Positions 37,800 through 48,425 of a DNA stretch of 64,000 bases are shown here, one piece after another (within the stretch, counting starts at the first letter, position 1; each line of letters begins with the position of its first letter). Source of the stretch: Hypomesus transpacificus. Lineage: Eukaryota; Chordata; Actinopteri; Osmeriformes; Osmeridae. The position numbers were made by a program, and so were the translations under genes. The DNA lies in contig NC_061064.1 of the NCBI RefSeq assembly GCF_021917145.1, forward strand, positions 4,507,203 through 4,571,202, written 5' to 3'. Under the pieces are notes generated by a model. That model did not search any database, was not told the origin of the DNA, and saw only the letters and a list, made by a program, of their open reading frames with translations.

Positions 37800-40700
37800 T
37801 ATACTCCAATTTATTAAAGACCAGAAAAACTGATGTAGTAGATTTTAAACTTTTAAACATAACAGAACTTTTAAACAGAACATTTAAAGTGAAACTGAAT
37901 TCCCGCTGACTTGACAGTAGAGATAAGCAGCTACATGAACACACACAAATTTAGCCAGCTTTGCAATTTGGCTATTTGTACAAATGTCCAAACAATCTTT
38001 CATTTCAGCACATTCAACTTTTAAGATTATAATTTATTTATTTTTAAGATTAGATTTTAAGTTTCACATAAAGGTCTGACAGCCATTTGCTTTACCATTG
38101 TGTCTTCTTACTATATGTATCCAACAAACATGTGCAAGTAGATTTGAGCTGACAAATATTTGCAACATGCTGAGTCACTGCACATCTGGAATCACAAAGG
38201 AACATGGGTATGCAATTTTGGCATAGTCAAAAAACCTTATACAATGTACTTCACCCATTCATTTCACAATGCCCCAAATCCTCCCCTTCCACTCCCCCAA
38301 CAGTACCCACTGAGGAGAGACTAAGAGCTGTTCTATTTTTTGCCTCCCACTTCATCCTTCCCTCGTCTGAAATGTATTCCAGATTGTGTAAGTGTGTGTC
38401 TGTATGAACTACTACTACGGACAAGGCAGTGTCTCTGTTAATACTATGCCACTGAAATCTTGTGTGGCTTACACTAGTAAATCCATACAAGGACATGTGA
38501 CTGTCTCCCCCCACTGGTAATCCCTTTATTAGAAACAGGAGACTCCACTGTAGACAACCTATGGCCCCTGTAGTTTGTTTGAGTGCAACTACCCTAACAA
38601 CTCCAACAAATGTTCCAGAACAGCATGTTCTACATTGTTTTTTCAATATCAGTTCTTTCTCCTAACTTCTCCTTACTCTCCGGAAAATAACCGATTATGC
38701 TGACAAAGTTGACAAACTTCAGTGGTTTTCCTCAGAAAGATGGCAGTGGAGGACTCATTAATTCATTCTGTTCCCATTTATATTGTACTTTTTAGAAGGT
38801 TACTGCATCTCTTAACCAATAGCCACAAAAAAAAATTGAACAAGAGGATTATTTGATTTGTAATACATGTTACAGTATTTTTATGTTGTTGCTTTGTTGA
38901 GACAGTATGTGACTTCAGCAGTTTGTCAGGGTTAAACCCATTTCAGAAAGTGGGTTCTATTTTCTTTGGGGCCAAACAGAGACAGGAATGAATAGACCTA
39001 CTTGCCTAAAAGTCAGACAGGTGGGACAGCGGGATTCTACAGTGGTCAACGCTTTCCCAGGATTTGCATCTTGGTGGCATTTGGCAGAGTGCATCTGACC
39101 CAGGGTGGTGCCCAGCAAAGCTGTGCCAAGCAAGAGTCCAAATTGAGCACAGAATCACCAACCACTTTCAGTGATTTATTGGAATTCACACTTTTCTCGT
39201 AAATGCTGTCAGCTCATGGATTAAAGATTTCAAGTGTGACCGAACTGTCAAATCTCTGACCATGGGAATCCTCCAGGTTATGATACTAAAGCAGTTCACA
39301 TGACTGTTTATTGTCATAGATTAACCAGGTTCATCTGGGAAGCTCCTGTGTTTCTGGTGCCCCACACTTTGACCTCCTTCAGTTGACCAAGCAGCAAAGA
39401 CTGGCGGCTAATGGGCGTGGCAAGTACCACAGCACCCGGCACAATTTGGGATCGGGGGGTTTGGACCGTGGACTGCTTACCCTATTTAGTACACTGGCAG
39501 GGCGCGAAGGAAGGAGGGGGCTGGGAGGGCTGTTTATTCAGGCAGGTGCAGCTCTGGGCTGTGACTCCACAGAAAGCACACACTGTCTGACGTACTTTAG
39601 CGACAATGTCTAGGGAAAATACTTTGGCCACAGCAATAACATGTCCTCTCAAGTCCTGTCCATCCTCTAATGCTGCTGAAAATCATTTGTCCTTACTGGG
39701 TCAAACTTGTCTTGTTTTGTTAGAATGACAGACACTCTTCTTTGTCTAACAAATGTGTTGATTTGCTATCCCACAAACACCTCAGCCAAGACAGGATAAC
39801 AAATATGTATGATCAATTCCAGAAACTGTCTATTTTAGTCAACTCTACCACTTGAAAAGATAGTAATTCAATGATATGGATGGGCATGAGTTTTACTTAG
39901 GCATAATTAAACCAATTAGGTTATTTACAAAGTTTATAGATACTGAAATTGTTGCACATTCTCACCATCAATATTGCTAAACGGAATTTCTGTAGTTTTG
40001 CTTATAGTGGAGTACAAGTACTACAGAAGTACAGTTCAAACTCAAACATTTGAGTTTGAACTGTCATGTCCTGGAACAGCCTTCCAGCTATTACATGTTC
40101 CTGCGAGCTCATTGCTCACCATTACTTGAGGAATGACAAAGTACCCGGCTCAATATTACAGCACAGGTCCGAAGGAAATAAACAACAAGCACACATGCAT
40201 GGACATCCACATACTGTAACTCAGTTTTCCATTGGGTCAGTCTGCTCTATTAACCTCATAGGGATGTACTGACTGGTGTATTTATAGTGTTAGAGTGTCT
40301 ATTTGACTGCACTCAGCCAGAGCACATGGCAGTTGGGGTATCTATGTTAGCCTGCCATACCCAGGTTAAGTTTCCTTTTGGGAGGGTGAGAGCAGGATGG
40401 GTGGAGCTGAAAGAAGTGGTTGTTTACCGGAGGGAGAGACACTGTGTATGAAGGTTATAGATTGAGGAAACCGGTTTTAGCTGGAGGTGAGACAAGCAGG
40501 TGGGATCAGCTGTGCCTGGTTCCTTCGTCAGTAAACGTGTCACAGTGTGTCATATCTACACGATTTATATTTTGTAAGCTGTCGCCTGTGGCTCTAACAG
40601 AAAAACAAGGCTTAAGGTGTGCTTCTGCCAGTGAATGACATACCTATGGAACATTGAGTTCCATATTGTAGTGGAATTTCTCAGATTCTTAAAGTATGTT

Positions 40701-42095
40701 GCATAGCATTCACTGGCTACAGGCCAAATCTACTGGACAGGTAAGACTGGAGTAAAGGCTTAGTTAGGGTATAACTGTGCAGTAGTAGTGGAAGGGTAGG
40801 AGGTCAACTGAACAACACTACTGCAGCTGAAAGGTTGAAGGACCAGAGGACAGTATTTACTTCAGCTTCTTCAGCTTCAGCCAGATGCTGAGTCGGCTGA
40901 TTGATTACATACAGATGCCCTGATTATCCACCCACCTCCCCCCAAGGCATGGATTGGCTGAGAGGCATGGCGGTTCCCTTTTTCAGAACGTTTCATAGGT
41001 TTATTGGGATGCGTGTGTGTGAGGTGTGCAGAATTGGGGAAGGGATGGCAGGGGGCTGGGGGCAGTGACTGTGGGGAACCGTCCCATAACATTTTGTTAA
41101 AATAGTTTACAAGGCATCTGTAATGATCCGTGGACTTTTCTGAGGCTGGATTGATACAGATTGAAATGGCTCCAACACGAGCCAGGTAAAGACAAACCTC
41201 ATCACGCATGCATGGGACAGTGATAATCCGGATAATCCTTGCCCTGTCAAGTTGTTGTCTGACCTGACCTCCTTCACATGGCTGTTTCGATCAATAATTG
41301 TTGATTCATTGTCATTTGAGTTTTGGGGTAGTTACAGTAGACAGTAAGGTAAAAGCCATTCTAAAACATAAGCCACAACCTCAGTCAGGGTTTAAAACTG
41401 AGCTGCTCTGAAGTTCAAGTTGTTAACATGTTTGATGTACATGGAATGGCACTTATGGAATCTAGACCAGCCCCTTCGTCTGATTGGCTATATACACAGA
41501 CCAATAGGAGAATGACAAAGAAACTTGCAGTGTTCTTGTTGTGCATAAGTGATGTGATCATTTGCAGCATCACCTCACGTAATATTGAATGTGTGATTTG
41601 TGGAAATTGAAACAAAAACAAGAAAGCAAGCAAGAAACAACAGAACATACATTTTTGTTGTGTAAATTCAGGTTGAAACACTGTTGAATTTAGTTAACAT
41701 GCTAAATACTGTCTTTATGTTGCATAAATATAGTTTCATAAATATCGTTCATCAAGAAAGTCACTACAGTTAAAAAGATCTGTAGAACAATGAGAGGAGT
41801 GTCCCATATGATTCATTATACAATGTTTATTATCTCAGATCACACCCCTCACACATGCTGAAAATATTGGCTGAAGTACAGCCAACCTTAAAGAAAGAAT
41901 CAAAATAATGTTGTAATGTATTTGTAATCTATTATAAAAATGGACATTTCGTTTGACCTGATATAGAGAAATACTGTTATCTTGCGCAGATCAACACGCT
42001 GCCTTGACGTAAACACGTAAACACCAGAGATAAAGAACAGTCTTGATACTCTAGTGCATTCTGTGGCAAGAAGTAACTTGACAGCGCGCAAGAGG
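37800..42095. other. Intergenic DNA between tasl-like and ucp3
   Basis: I recognise no gene in about 4.3 kb. In human the large gene C2CD3 lies between UCP3 and PPME1, but nothing resembling it is visible here. One striking inverted repeat lies at 40031-40064. The region probably includes ucp3 regulatory DNA. Confidence 0.55.
40031..40064. repeat. Near-perfect 34-bp palindrome
   Basis: Two 16-bp arms, ACAGTTCAAACTCAAA and its exact reverse complement, are separated by only CA. No element or gene around it explains it. Confidence 0.9.
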
Positions 42096-42099
42096 AGTC

Positions 42100-42844
42100 T
42101 ATAAATTGAGGAGCCCATGAGCGCTCCTCAGTCAGAGCGGGAAGTATATCTAATGCCTGAGGATCTAACTTTTTGCCATCATAAAACGGATTACATTTTG
42201 CGAAAAAAGATCCAAACAGGTATAACTGCATTGAATTGAGTGATGAATGACTATCGGATGGACTGTTATGTCATTATGCGTAAGAAATGACACAATATTT
42301 GATAGGGAAATATGAATGGTAATGTGTGCACCTGAAATAATTAGTGTTTCAACAAAAATCATTTTAGATATCCAGAATGATGCACACCTATTTAATTACA
42401 GTAACTGAAAGGGGGCAATGGTGAGAGTTAAAGTGTGGCTAGATGTACGATAATGACAGTAGTGTGAGCGTGTAACGTCAGTAATAAACTTTGTAAGGTC
42501 ATTAAAGTAAAACACAGATAATGATATTCTGCTCTGCTTGTCTGAGTGGATACATTCAAAAGGAATTCACAAATAGTACACCAGTGGGAAATACTTCTAG
42601 TCTTTTTACTTACACAGGTAAAGAGGGAAGCTATTCTCAAGCTGTCATTATCATATAACTGGACCACGTTTTTTTATTAGGAAGAACTTTATATGTGGAC
42701 CTTTTGTAAAATACATGAGCTGTAATGCATGTCAATCCTATTGTTTTTCCATAGGTAACCACACTTTGTGATCAGAGTGGGACAACTGATTTTGCTCCAT
42801 TGAGAGACTGAACTTCCCAGTTATCCTTCTGCTCCGATACAGTT
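42100..42844 (+). promoter_or_regulatory. ucp3: ucp3 promoter and 5' untranslated exons
   Basis: A TATA-like TATAAAT at 42100-42106 precedes a candidate non-coding exon (about 42130-42219) that ends AACAG|GTATAA. A good acceptor at 42751-42754 (TTTTTCCATAG) opens a second leader segment, 42755-42844, just before the ucp3 ATG. A short upstream ORF (ATG at 42153) would cross this splice and stop after about 25 codons. Transcript ends are inferred. Confidence 0.5.
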
Positions 42845-44331
42845 ATGGTGGGTATTAAACCTACAGACCTAGCACCAACAGCTACGGTCAAATTCTTTGG
42901 TGCCGGCATGGCAGGATGCATTGCTGATCTGGTCACATTTCCTTTGGATACAGCTAAAGTCAGACTACAGGTGAGGGTCTCACTGCATGACAGGCTTTCT
43001 GGGCTTCCTAAGATTTGATTACATTTGTAACATTGACAGAGTTTACCTGCTAGCCGTCAGCTGTGATCAGTACCACGTGTATCATTACCCAGATTCAAGG
43101 AGAGTCGGTAGTGCAGGGGGCCCATGTGGTGAAATATCAGGGGGTGTTTGGCACCATCACCACCATGGTGCGCACTGAAGGGGCCAGGAGCCTCTACAAC
43201 GGCCTGGTGGCCGGACTACAGAGACAGATGAGCTTTGCCTCTGTCCGCATCGGCCTCTATGACTCGATGAAGCAGTTCTACAGCCGCGGCTCTGAGAGTG
43301 AGTTTTACACAGCCTCCTTTGTTTCACGTTAACAACATAAGTATCTTGTGAAAACACAATGCATGGTCAGCTGTTTAGATTTTCTTTCATAACTACTTGG
43401 CTGCGAATCCTTGACTAAAGATCAACGCCTCTCTCCAGATGCTAGTATAGTTGCTCGGCTCATGGCCGGCTGCACCACTGGAGCCATGGCTGTGGCGTTC
43501 GCTCAGCCCACCGATGTGGTCAAAGTACGGTTTCAGGCTGAGGTTCGCATGGCCGACGGTGTGAGGAGGTACAATGGCACCATGGATGCCTACCGGACCA
43601 TCGCCCGCGATGAAGGAGTGCGTGGCCTTTGGAAAGGTGAGTTAGCAATTTTCCAGTTATCATGTAGTCCTGTAGGAAAAGCGGAAATCCAATTGGGACA
43701 CTTTTCACATGTTTATTTCCTGTTTCAGGTTGCATGCCTAACATCACACGCAATGCTCTTGTGAACTGTACGGAGCTGGTAACCTATGACCTTATCAAGG
43801 AACTTATACTGAAGTATGACCTAATGACAGGTGAGATAATAGCTAAATGAATGGTGACAGCACAGAATGCAATATCAAATCAACATGTCAAAACTTTGAC
43901 TTGACTATCTTGTTTTTCAATGACTACAGATAACCTACCATGTCACTTCACGGCTGCGATCGGAGCAGGTTTCTGCACGACTATTGTGGCGTCCCCAGTA
44001 GATGTGGTCAAGACCCGGTTCATGAATTCAGCTGCAGGACAGTATAACAGCGCCATGAAGTGTGCGATCACCATGATGACCAAGGAGGGGCCCAAAGCCT
44101 TCTATAAAGGGTAGGCACAAGAGCCGCATGCCAGCACATTTTGTGTGAAACTCTCCAAAATGACTACATCTGTTAAGACAGAATTAAATAGCATTTCACT
44201 GTCTTCTCTCATCCAGATTCGTGCCTTCCTTCCTGCGACTGGGGTCCTGGAACATTGTGATGTTTGTGTCGTATGAGCAGATTAAACGGGCTATGATGAG
44301 AGCACATCAATCCTGGGAGTCACCATTCTGA
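42845..44331 (+). CDS. ucp3: Mitochondrial uncoupling protein 3
   Basis: Six coding exons: 42845-42970, 43093-43297, 43439-43636, 43729-43830, 43930-44110 and 44217-44331. They total 927 nt (308 aa; human UCP3 312) with all joins in frame. This is an SLC25 inner-membrane carrier with three repeats bearing the Px[D/E]xx[K/R] signatures [16 protein letters not shown] and PVDVVKTR. It has the UCP-typical [22 protein letters not shown] block and the C-terminus WESPF. UCP3 is chosen over UCP2 from the tail and because the next gene downstream is the UCP2 homologue, as in mammals. UCP3 is a purine-nucleotide-sensitive carrier linked to fatty-acid handling and mild proton leak. Most of exon 2 is nearly identical to ucp2, unlike the rest. 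Confidence 0.93.
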
Positions 44332-45583
44332 TCCATGTCCTCAGTTTTAGCTGATGTTTCTATGTTTCTATTGGACAAAGTCGTGCCGGCATGGCTGAAT
44401 AAGTTGTCTCACAAGGTTTACAATGCCTCCGGTACTCCTTAATGCCTCCTTTAAAAATCCAGCAGTGGTCTTTGCCTAGCCTGAGATGGAACGGATTATG
44501 AAGTACGTAACGTGGAAATGCAAAGGGCCTCAGGATGGTATTTAGCACCTGACTGCAGTTCCAGGGCCTGCACACACAGGATGGAGAAAGGAGAAGACAT
44601 CAGGTCTGGGAACAAATGGCTCTTTTTAGTGTCCGAAAGTGTTTCTTATATTCTTCCATTTATTTCCAATGACTGTGTAAAAGCAATGTTTACAGGTATT
44701 TGTGCTGCTTCAATTTTGTAGCTTATCTTTTTATGTATCTCTTTGTTTACATGAAATGTTCTCATTAAGATGAGAGCGCTTGGTGCATCACTGGTTGATC
44801 ATCACAGGGCTGAAATCTATTTTGTAATGCCATACATTGTCTTTACCCAAAACAAATATTGTATATGCCAAAAGCTGCAACTTTTCAACTCTGTTGTCAT
44901 GTTTCTGTTAAACAAAAAAGGACTAAAAACAAACGAGAAGGAGTGTGTTGCTGATTTGTTTTAAGGCCTAATGATTACCGATGTGCTGGAGAGGTGGTCA
45001 GAGATTACTAGTTCAATTGCATTTTCCATCAGAGTTATTTGTTTCACCAGCTTCTACTATATCTTCTACTAAAACGACTTTTCAAAGATGGATCGTCCCA
45101 AAATCTTTGGCCCAAGGGCATCTGAACTAGTTAGGGCACAGGCACAGTACCATCTACAGGCCAGTTGACCATGCTCAAAAACCTTAACCTGAAATATTAA
45201 CATATTTTGCTGGGATGTACACATAGGGATCTCAACTGATCCTAATAGGTGTTTTATCTCGTCGGATATCTAGCTAAGCAAACTGATCACATTATTAATC
45301 AACTTGGTGAAGACAGCCTACCGGCATGTTCAGAGATAAGCCATACCACGGCACATTAGAACAATTCCATGCTGGAACTTTACATACACCACCTGATTCG
45401 TTTATACAATATAAACCGAAACCACCACCATTATTTGAGAATGTCAATGAATAATCATAAAAAGTACGACGATCACAAGTGTCCCGGTGGCAAATGAGGA
45501 AGTGTTATTTGCACAACCACGCTGCATGTATTGCGAGAACAAACACAGCTGCTTTGTCATGACGTATCATGGTTTCCGGGGGG
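44332..45583 (+). other. ucp3 3' UTR and ucp3-ucp2 spacer
   Basis: No further coding sequence recognised. The ucp3 3' UTR must start at 44332, but I see no clear AATAAA and cannot place its end. The stretch runs into the ucp2 promoter. Confidence 0.5.
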
Positions 45584-45730
45584 TATAAAACACAGCTGTT
45601 TGCTTTCCTTGCAACTGTAGTTTGCCAGCAGAAGCATTGACTCCAGGCAAGTTACATAGGCCTATAAAACTCAGCATCTATACCGTCGACCGTAGTTCTT
45701 GTGTAAAACCCTTTCACGCTTTGATTGAAG
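45554..45730 (+). promoter_or_regulatory. ucp2: ucp2 promoter and non-coding exon 1
   Basis: TATAAAA at 45584-45590 follows a CRE-like TGACGTA (about 45559). A candidate first exon starts about 30 nt after the TATA box and ends at the donor TTGAAG|GTAAAG (45730). Mammalian UCP2 likewise begins with non-coding exons. Confidence 0.55.
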
Positions 45731-45829
45731 GTAAAGTTCCAAAATTGTGTTTTATGTGTCTTCGATGTAGCAAATGTGCGCAGGCTATTGTCTATGTTGA
45801 AGTCTAACCAAACTTTTACTCGTTTTCAG

Positions 45830-45981
45830 AATTTTTGATATGTTTTTGGGGTATACCGTTTTTGAAGTTTGTTCTATGGAAGAAGAAGGCAAGCAAATTA
45901 TAGGTGAAAGTAATTTCGACCAGAGGGACACCTTTAGAGAATCCTGATCTCTGATATCCGTCCTGGGTCGCTTTAACAAAG
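45830..45981 (+). other. ucp2: Candidate non-coding exon 2 of ucp2 with an upstream ORF
   Basis: The acceptor ACTCGTTTTCAG ends at 45829 and a donor ACAAAG|GTTAGT follows 45981. The exon contains a complete 36-codon ORF (ATG 45840, stop 45945-45947, 35 residues). Mammalian UCP2 exon 2 is known to carry a translation-inhibiting upstream ORF of about the same length. Whether this exon is transcribed is inferred from splice signals only. Confidence 0.5.
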
Positions 45982-46524
45982 GTTAGTTTTGAGTGTTTTA
46001 AACGTTCAGTGGGAATTGTAACTCCAAATGTAAGCTACATCATTGTTTCGACACAAATCTGATAATCCTTTTAAAATTGGTTCATGTGCCTTTGTTCTAC
46101 TGTGGGCTCATATTCCGTGTAGCCTGAATAGCCACCTGATAACAGCACTGCAAAAACAACCGGGTACAGTACTTCCTTTGTACTGTGCTCAGTCACTATA
46201 CTGACCTAGCAACAAGCAGATCCGCCAATGCAAAAGCAGGGGGTGGGGTGGATGTGGTGGTGGGGGGTGCCAATTGTTCACTTAAGCTACTTTTGACCAT
46301 AATACCGTTTACATGTACAGATGCTGTAGAGAATTACATTATAGTACAGTTGCTATTTAAGCTTACTAGGCATTGTTGTAACATGTATTTTGATGTGATC
46401 TTTTTATTTAATAAACACTGCCTGACTACCAATTTTCTCTTCCCTACAGTACCGGGCAGAGTTCCTTATCTTGTGTTCACCTCTTGTCTTCGTACCACCT
46501 TCAAATTTCACTGATCTAAAGAAA

Positions 46525-48178
46525 ATGGTTGGATTCAGACCCACTGATGTGCCTCCAACTGCAGCAGTCAAGTTTATAGGAGCTGGAACTGCGGCCTGCA
46601 TTGCTGACCTGTTCACCTTTCCCTTGGACACAGCCAAAGTTCGACTCCAGGTATGGGTAATTCTATTAACTGTCCAAAAGTCCTTAGCTATTCGAATTTT
46701 AAATTGGATAGAATTGACATGTCAACACTGCCACCAAGTGGTTAGAAGTGGTACATCCACCAGCCACTTGCTTGTGTAGCCAAAGGGTTGACTCAAGTCT
46801 ACCTGGTTGTCACATTAATAGCTGACGTGTTCCTTTCTGTTTCTCCTCTGCCTTGCTTTCTCCCAAACGAGTAGGGTGAGCCCCTAGGATTTGGTGGATA
46901 CTGGACCTTGCATCATGGCCACTGTTTTCTGGACCCCCTATCTAACTTATCCAGTGCCCCTCCCCCCAACCTCTTACCGAGAGTCTAAGTGTCTCCATGC
47001 CCCTTTTTTATCCTGCACAGATCCAGGGGGAGGCCAAAGGCACTGCTGTGTCTAGTAATGGAACAGCAGTCAAGTATCGCGGCGTGTTTGGCACCATCAC
47101 CACCATGGTGCGCACTGAAGGGGCCAGGAGCCTCTACAACGGCCTGGCGGCCGGACTGCAGAGACAGATGAGCTTTGCCTCTGTCCGCATCGGCCTCTAT
47201 GACTCTGTCAAGCAGTTCTACACCAAAGGCTCAGACCGTAAGTGCATCCCACTCCAGCGTCCCCCCCCCCCCCTCATGGATGTTTGCAGCTCGTCTAATC
47301 ATATTCAACGCTTCCCCTTTTGTTCAGATGTTGGGATTGGTAGCCGCCTACTGGCGGGGTGTACCACCGGTGCTATGGCTGTGGCTCTCGCCCAGCCTAC
47401 AGATGTGGTGAAGGTGCGCTTCCAGGCCCGGACGAGCACTTCTGGGCCGAGCCGGCACTACCAGGGAACCATGGATGCCTACAAGACCATCGCCAAGGAG
47501 GAAGGCATTCGTGGCCTGTGGAGAGGTAACATTTGCTTAAAAGGGGTCGGTCAATTCTTCAGTTTGTGCATTGCTTATGTTTTACTGTCCACTTGCAGGT
47601 ACGGGCCCAAACATTGCACGCAATGCAATCGTGACCTGCACCGAGCTGGTGACGTATGACCTCATCAAAGATTCCCTGCTGAAATCAACACCTTTGACTG
47701 GTGAGTCATTGTCATGCAGTATGATACTGTTCAACTGTTTTTGATCTTTTCATTTGTCCTTATTAATATTCATTTACCCTACAGATGACCTACCCTGCCA
47801 CTTCACATCAGCATTTGGTGCTGGTTTCTGTACTACTGTAATAGCCTCCCCTGTTGATGTAGTGAAGACAAGATATATGAACTCTGCCCTGGGCCAGTAT
47901 AAAGGTGCCCTCAACTGTGCTTTTGCTATGGTAACCAAGGAGGGGCCCCTTTCCTTCTATAAGGGGTAAGTCTGGAAACGCATGTTGAATTGCATTGTCA
48001 AGTTTATGGAGGAAGGGTAGTATAGACCTAACTCGACATGGCTTTGTCATCCACACACTTTAGGTTCATGCCTTCTTTCCTCCGGCTGGGATCCTGGAAC
48101 GTTGTGATGTTCGTGACATATGAGCAGTTGAAGCGTGCCATGATGGCAGCCCACCAGAACTGGTCTACTCCTCTGTAG
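46525..48178 (+). CDS. ucp2: Mitochondrial uncoupling protein 2
   Basis: Six coding exons: 46525-46650, 47021-47237, 47328-47525, 47599-47700, 47785-47965 and 48064-48178. They total 939 nt (312 aa; human UCP2 309). A further 5' UTR segment starts at 46450 after the acceptor TCCCTACAG. The N-terminus [20 protein letters not shown] and the block [20 protein letters not shown] are close to human UCP2. The three SLC25 signatures ([24 protein letters not shown]) are present. UCP2 is a widely expressed inner-membrane carrier proposed to export C4 metabolites and to limit reactive oxygen. It lies 2.2 kb downstream of ucp3 in the same orientation, the conserved vertebrate tandem. An upstream ORF in the leader suggests translational control. 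Confidence 0.95.
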
Positions 48179-48338
48179 ACTGGGCCACTGGCTAGATGCT
48201 GTGTTTACTCTCATTCCTTTTTATAACCAACTATCCTATTTTGCACCACCTTCTCTTCCTTTGACATTTGACTGAAAAGCTGGTCCTTTCTGTATTTTTA
48301 AAGCTTCGTAACATAAAATACATTTTTAACAAGTCTAT

Positions 48339-48344
48339 TTTATT
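48339..48344 (-). promoter_or_regulatory. Poly(A) signal of dnajb13
   Basis: AATAAA on the minus strand, 82 nt past the dnajb13 stop codon. It lies within the 247-bp gap to the convergent ucp2 stop, so the two 3' UTRs probably overlap or nearly touch. Confidence 0.65.
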
Positions 48345-48425
48345 TCTTATGTCTCAAGGTCCCCTTGCAGTGACTAGTTTTAGGTGTCAAGTCAAAGGGA
48401 GGCAATACAGGTTAGACTTCTTGCA

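Noticed and set aside
42845-48178. ucp3 and ucp2 as one gene duplicated by misassembly
   Set aside because: Outside the 122-bp tract the exons, introns, leaders and C-termini differ clearly, and the tandem pair is conserved in vertebrates.
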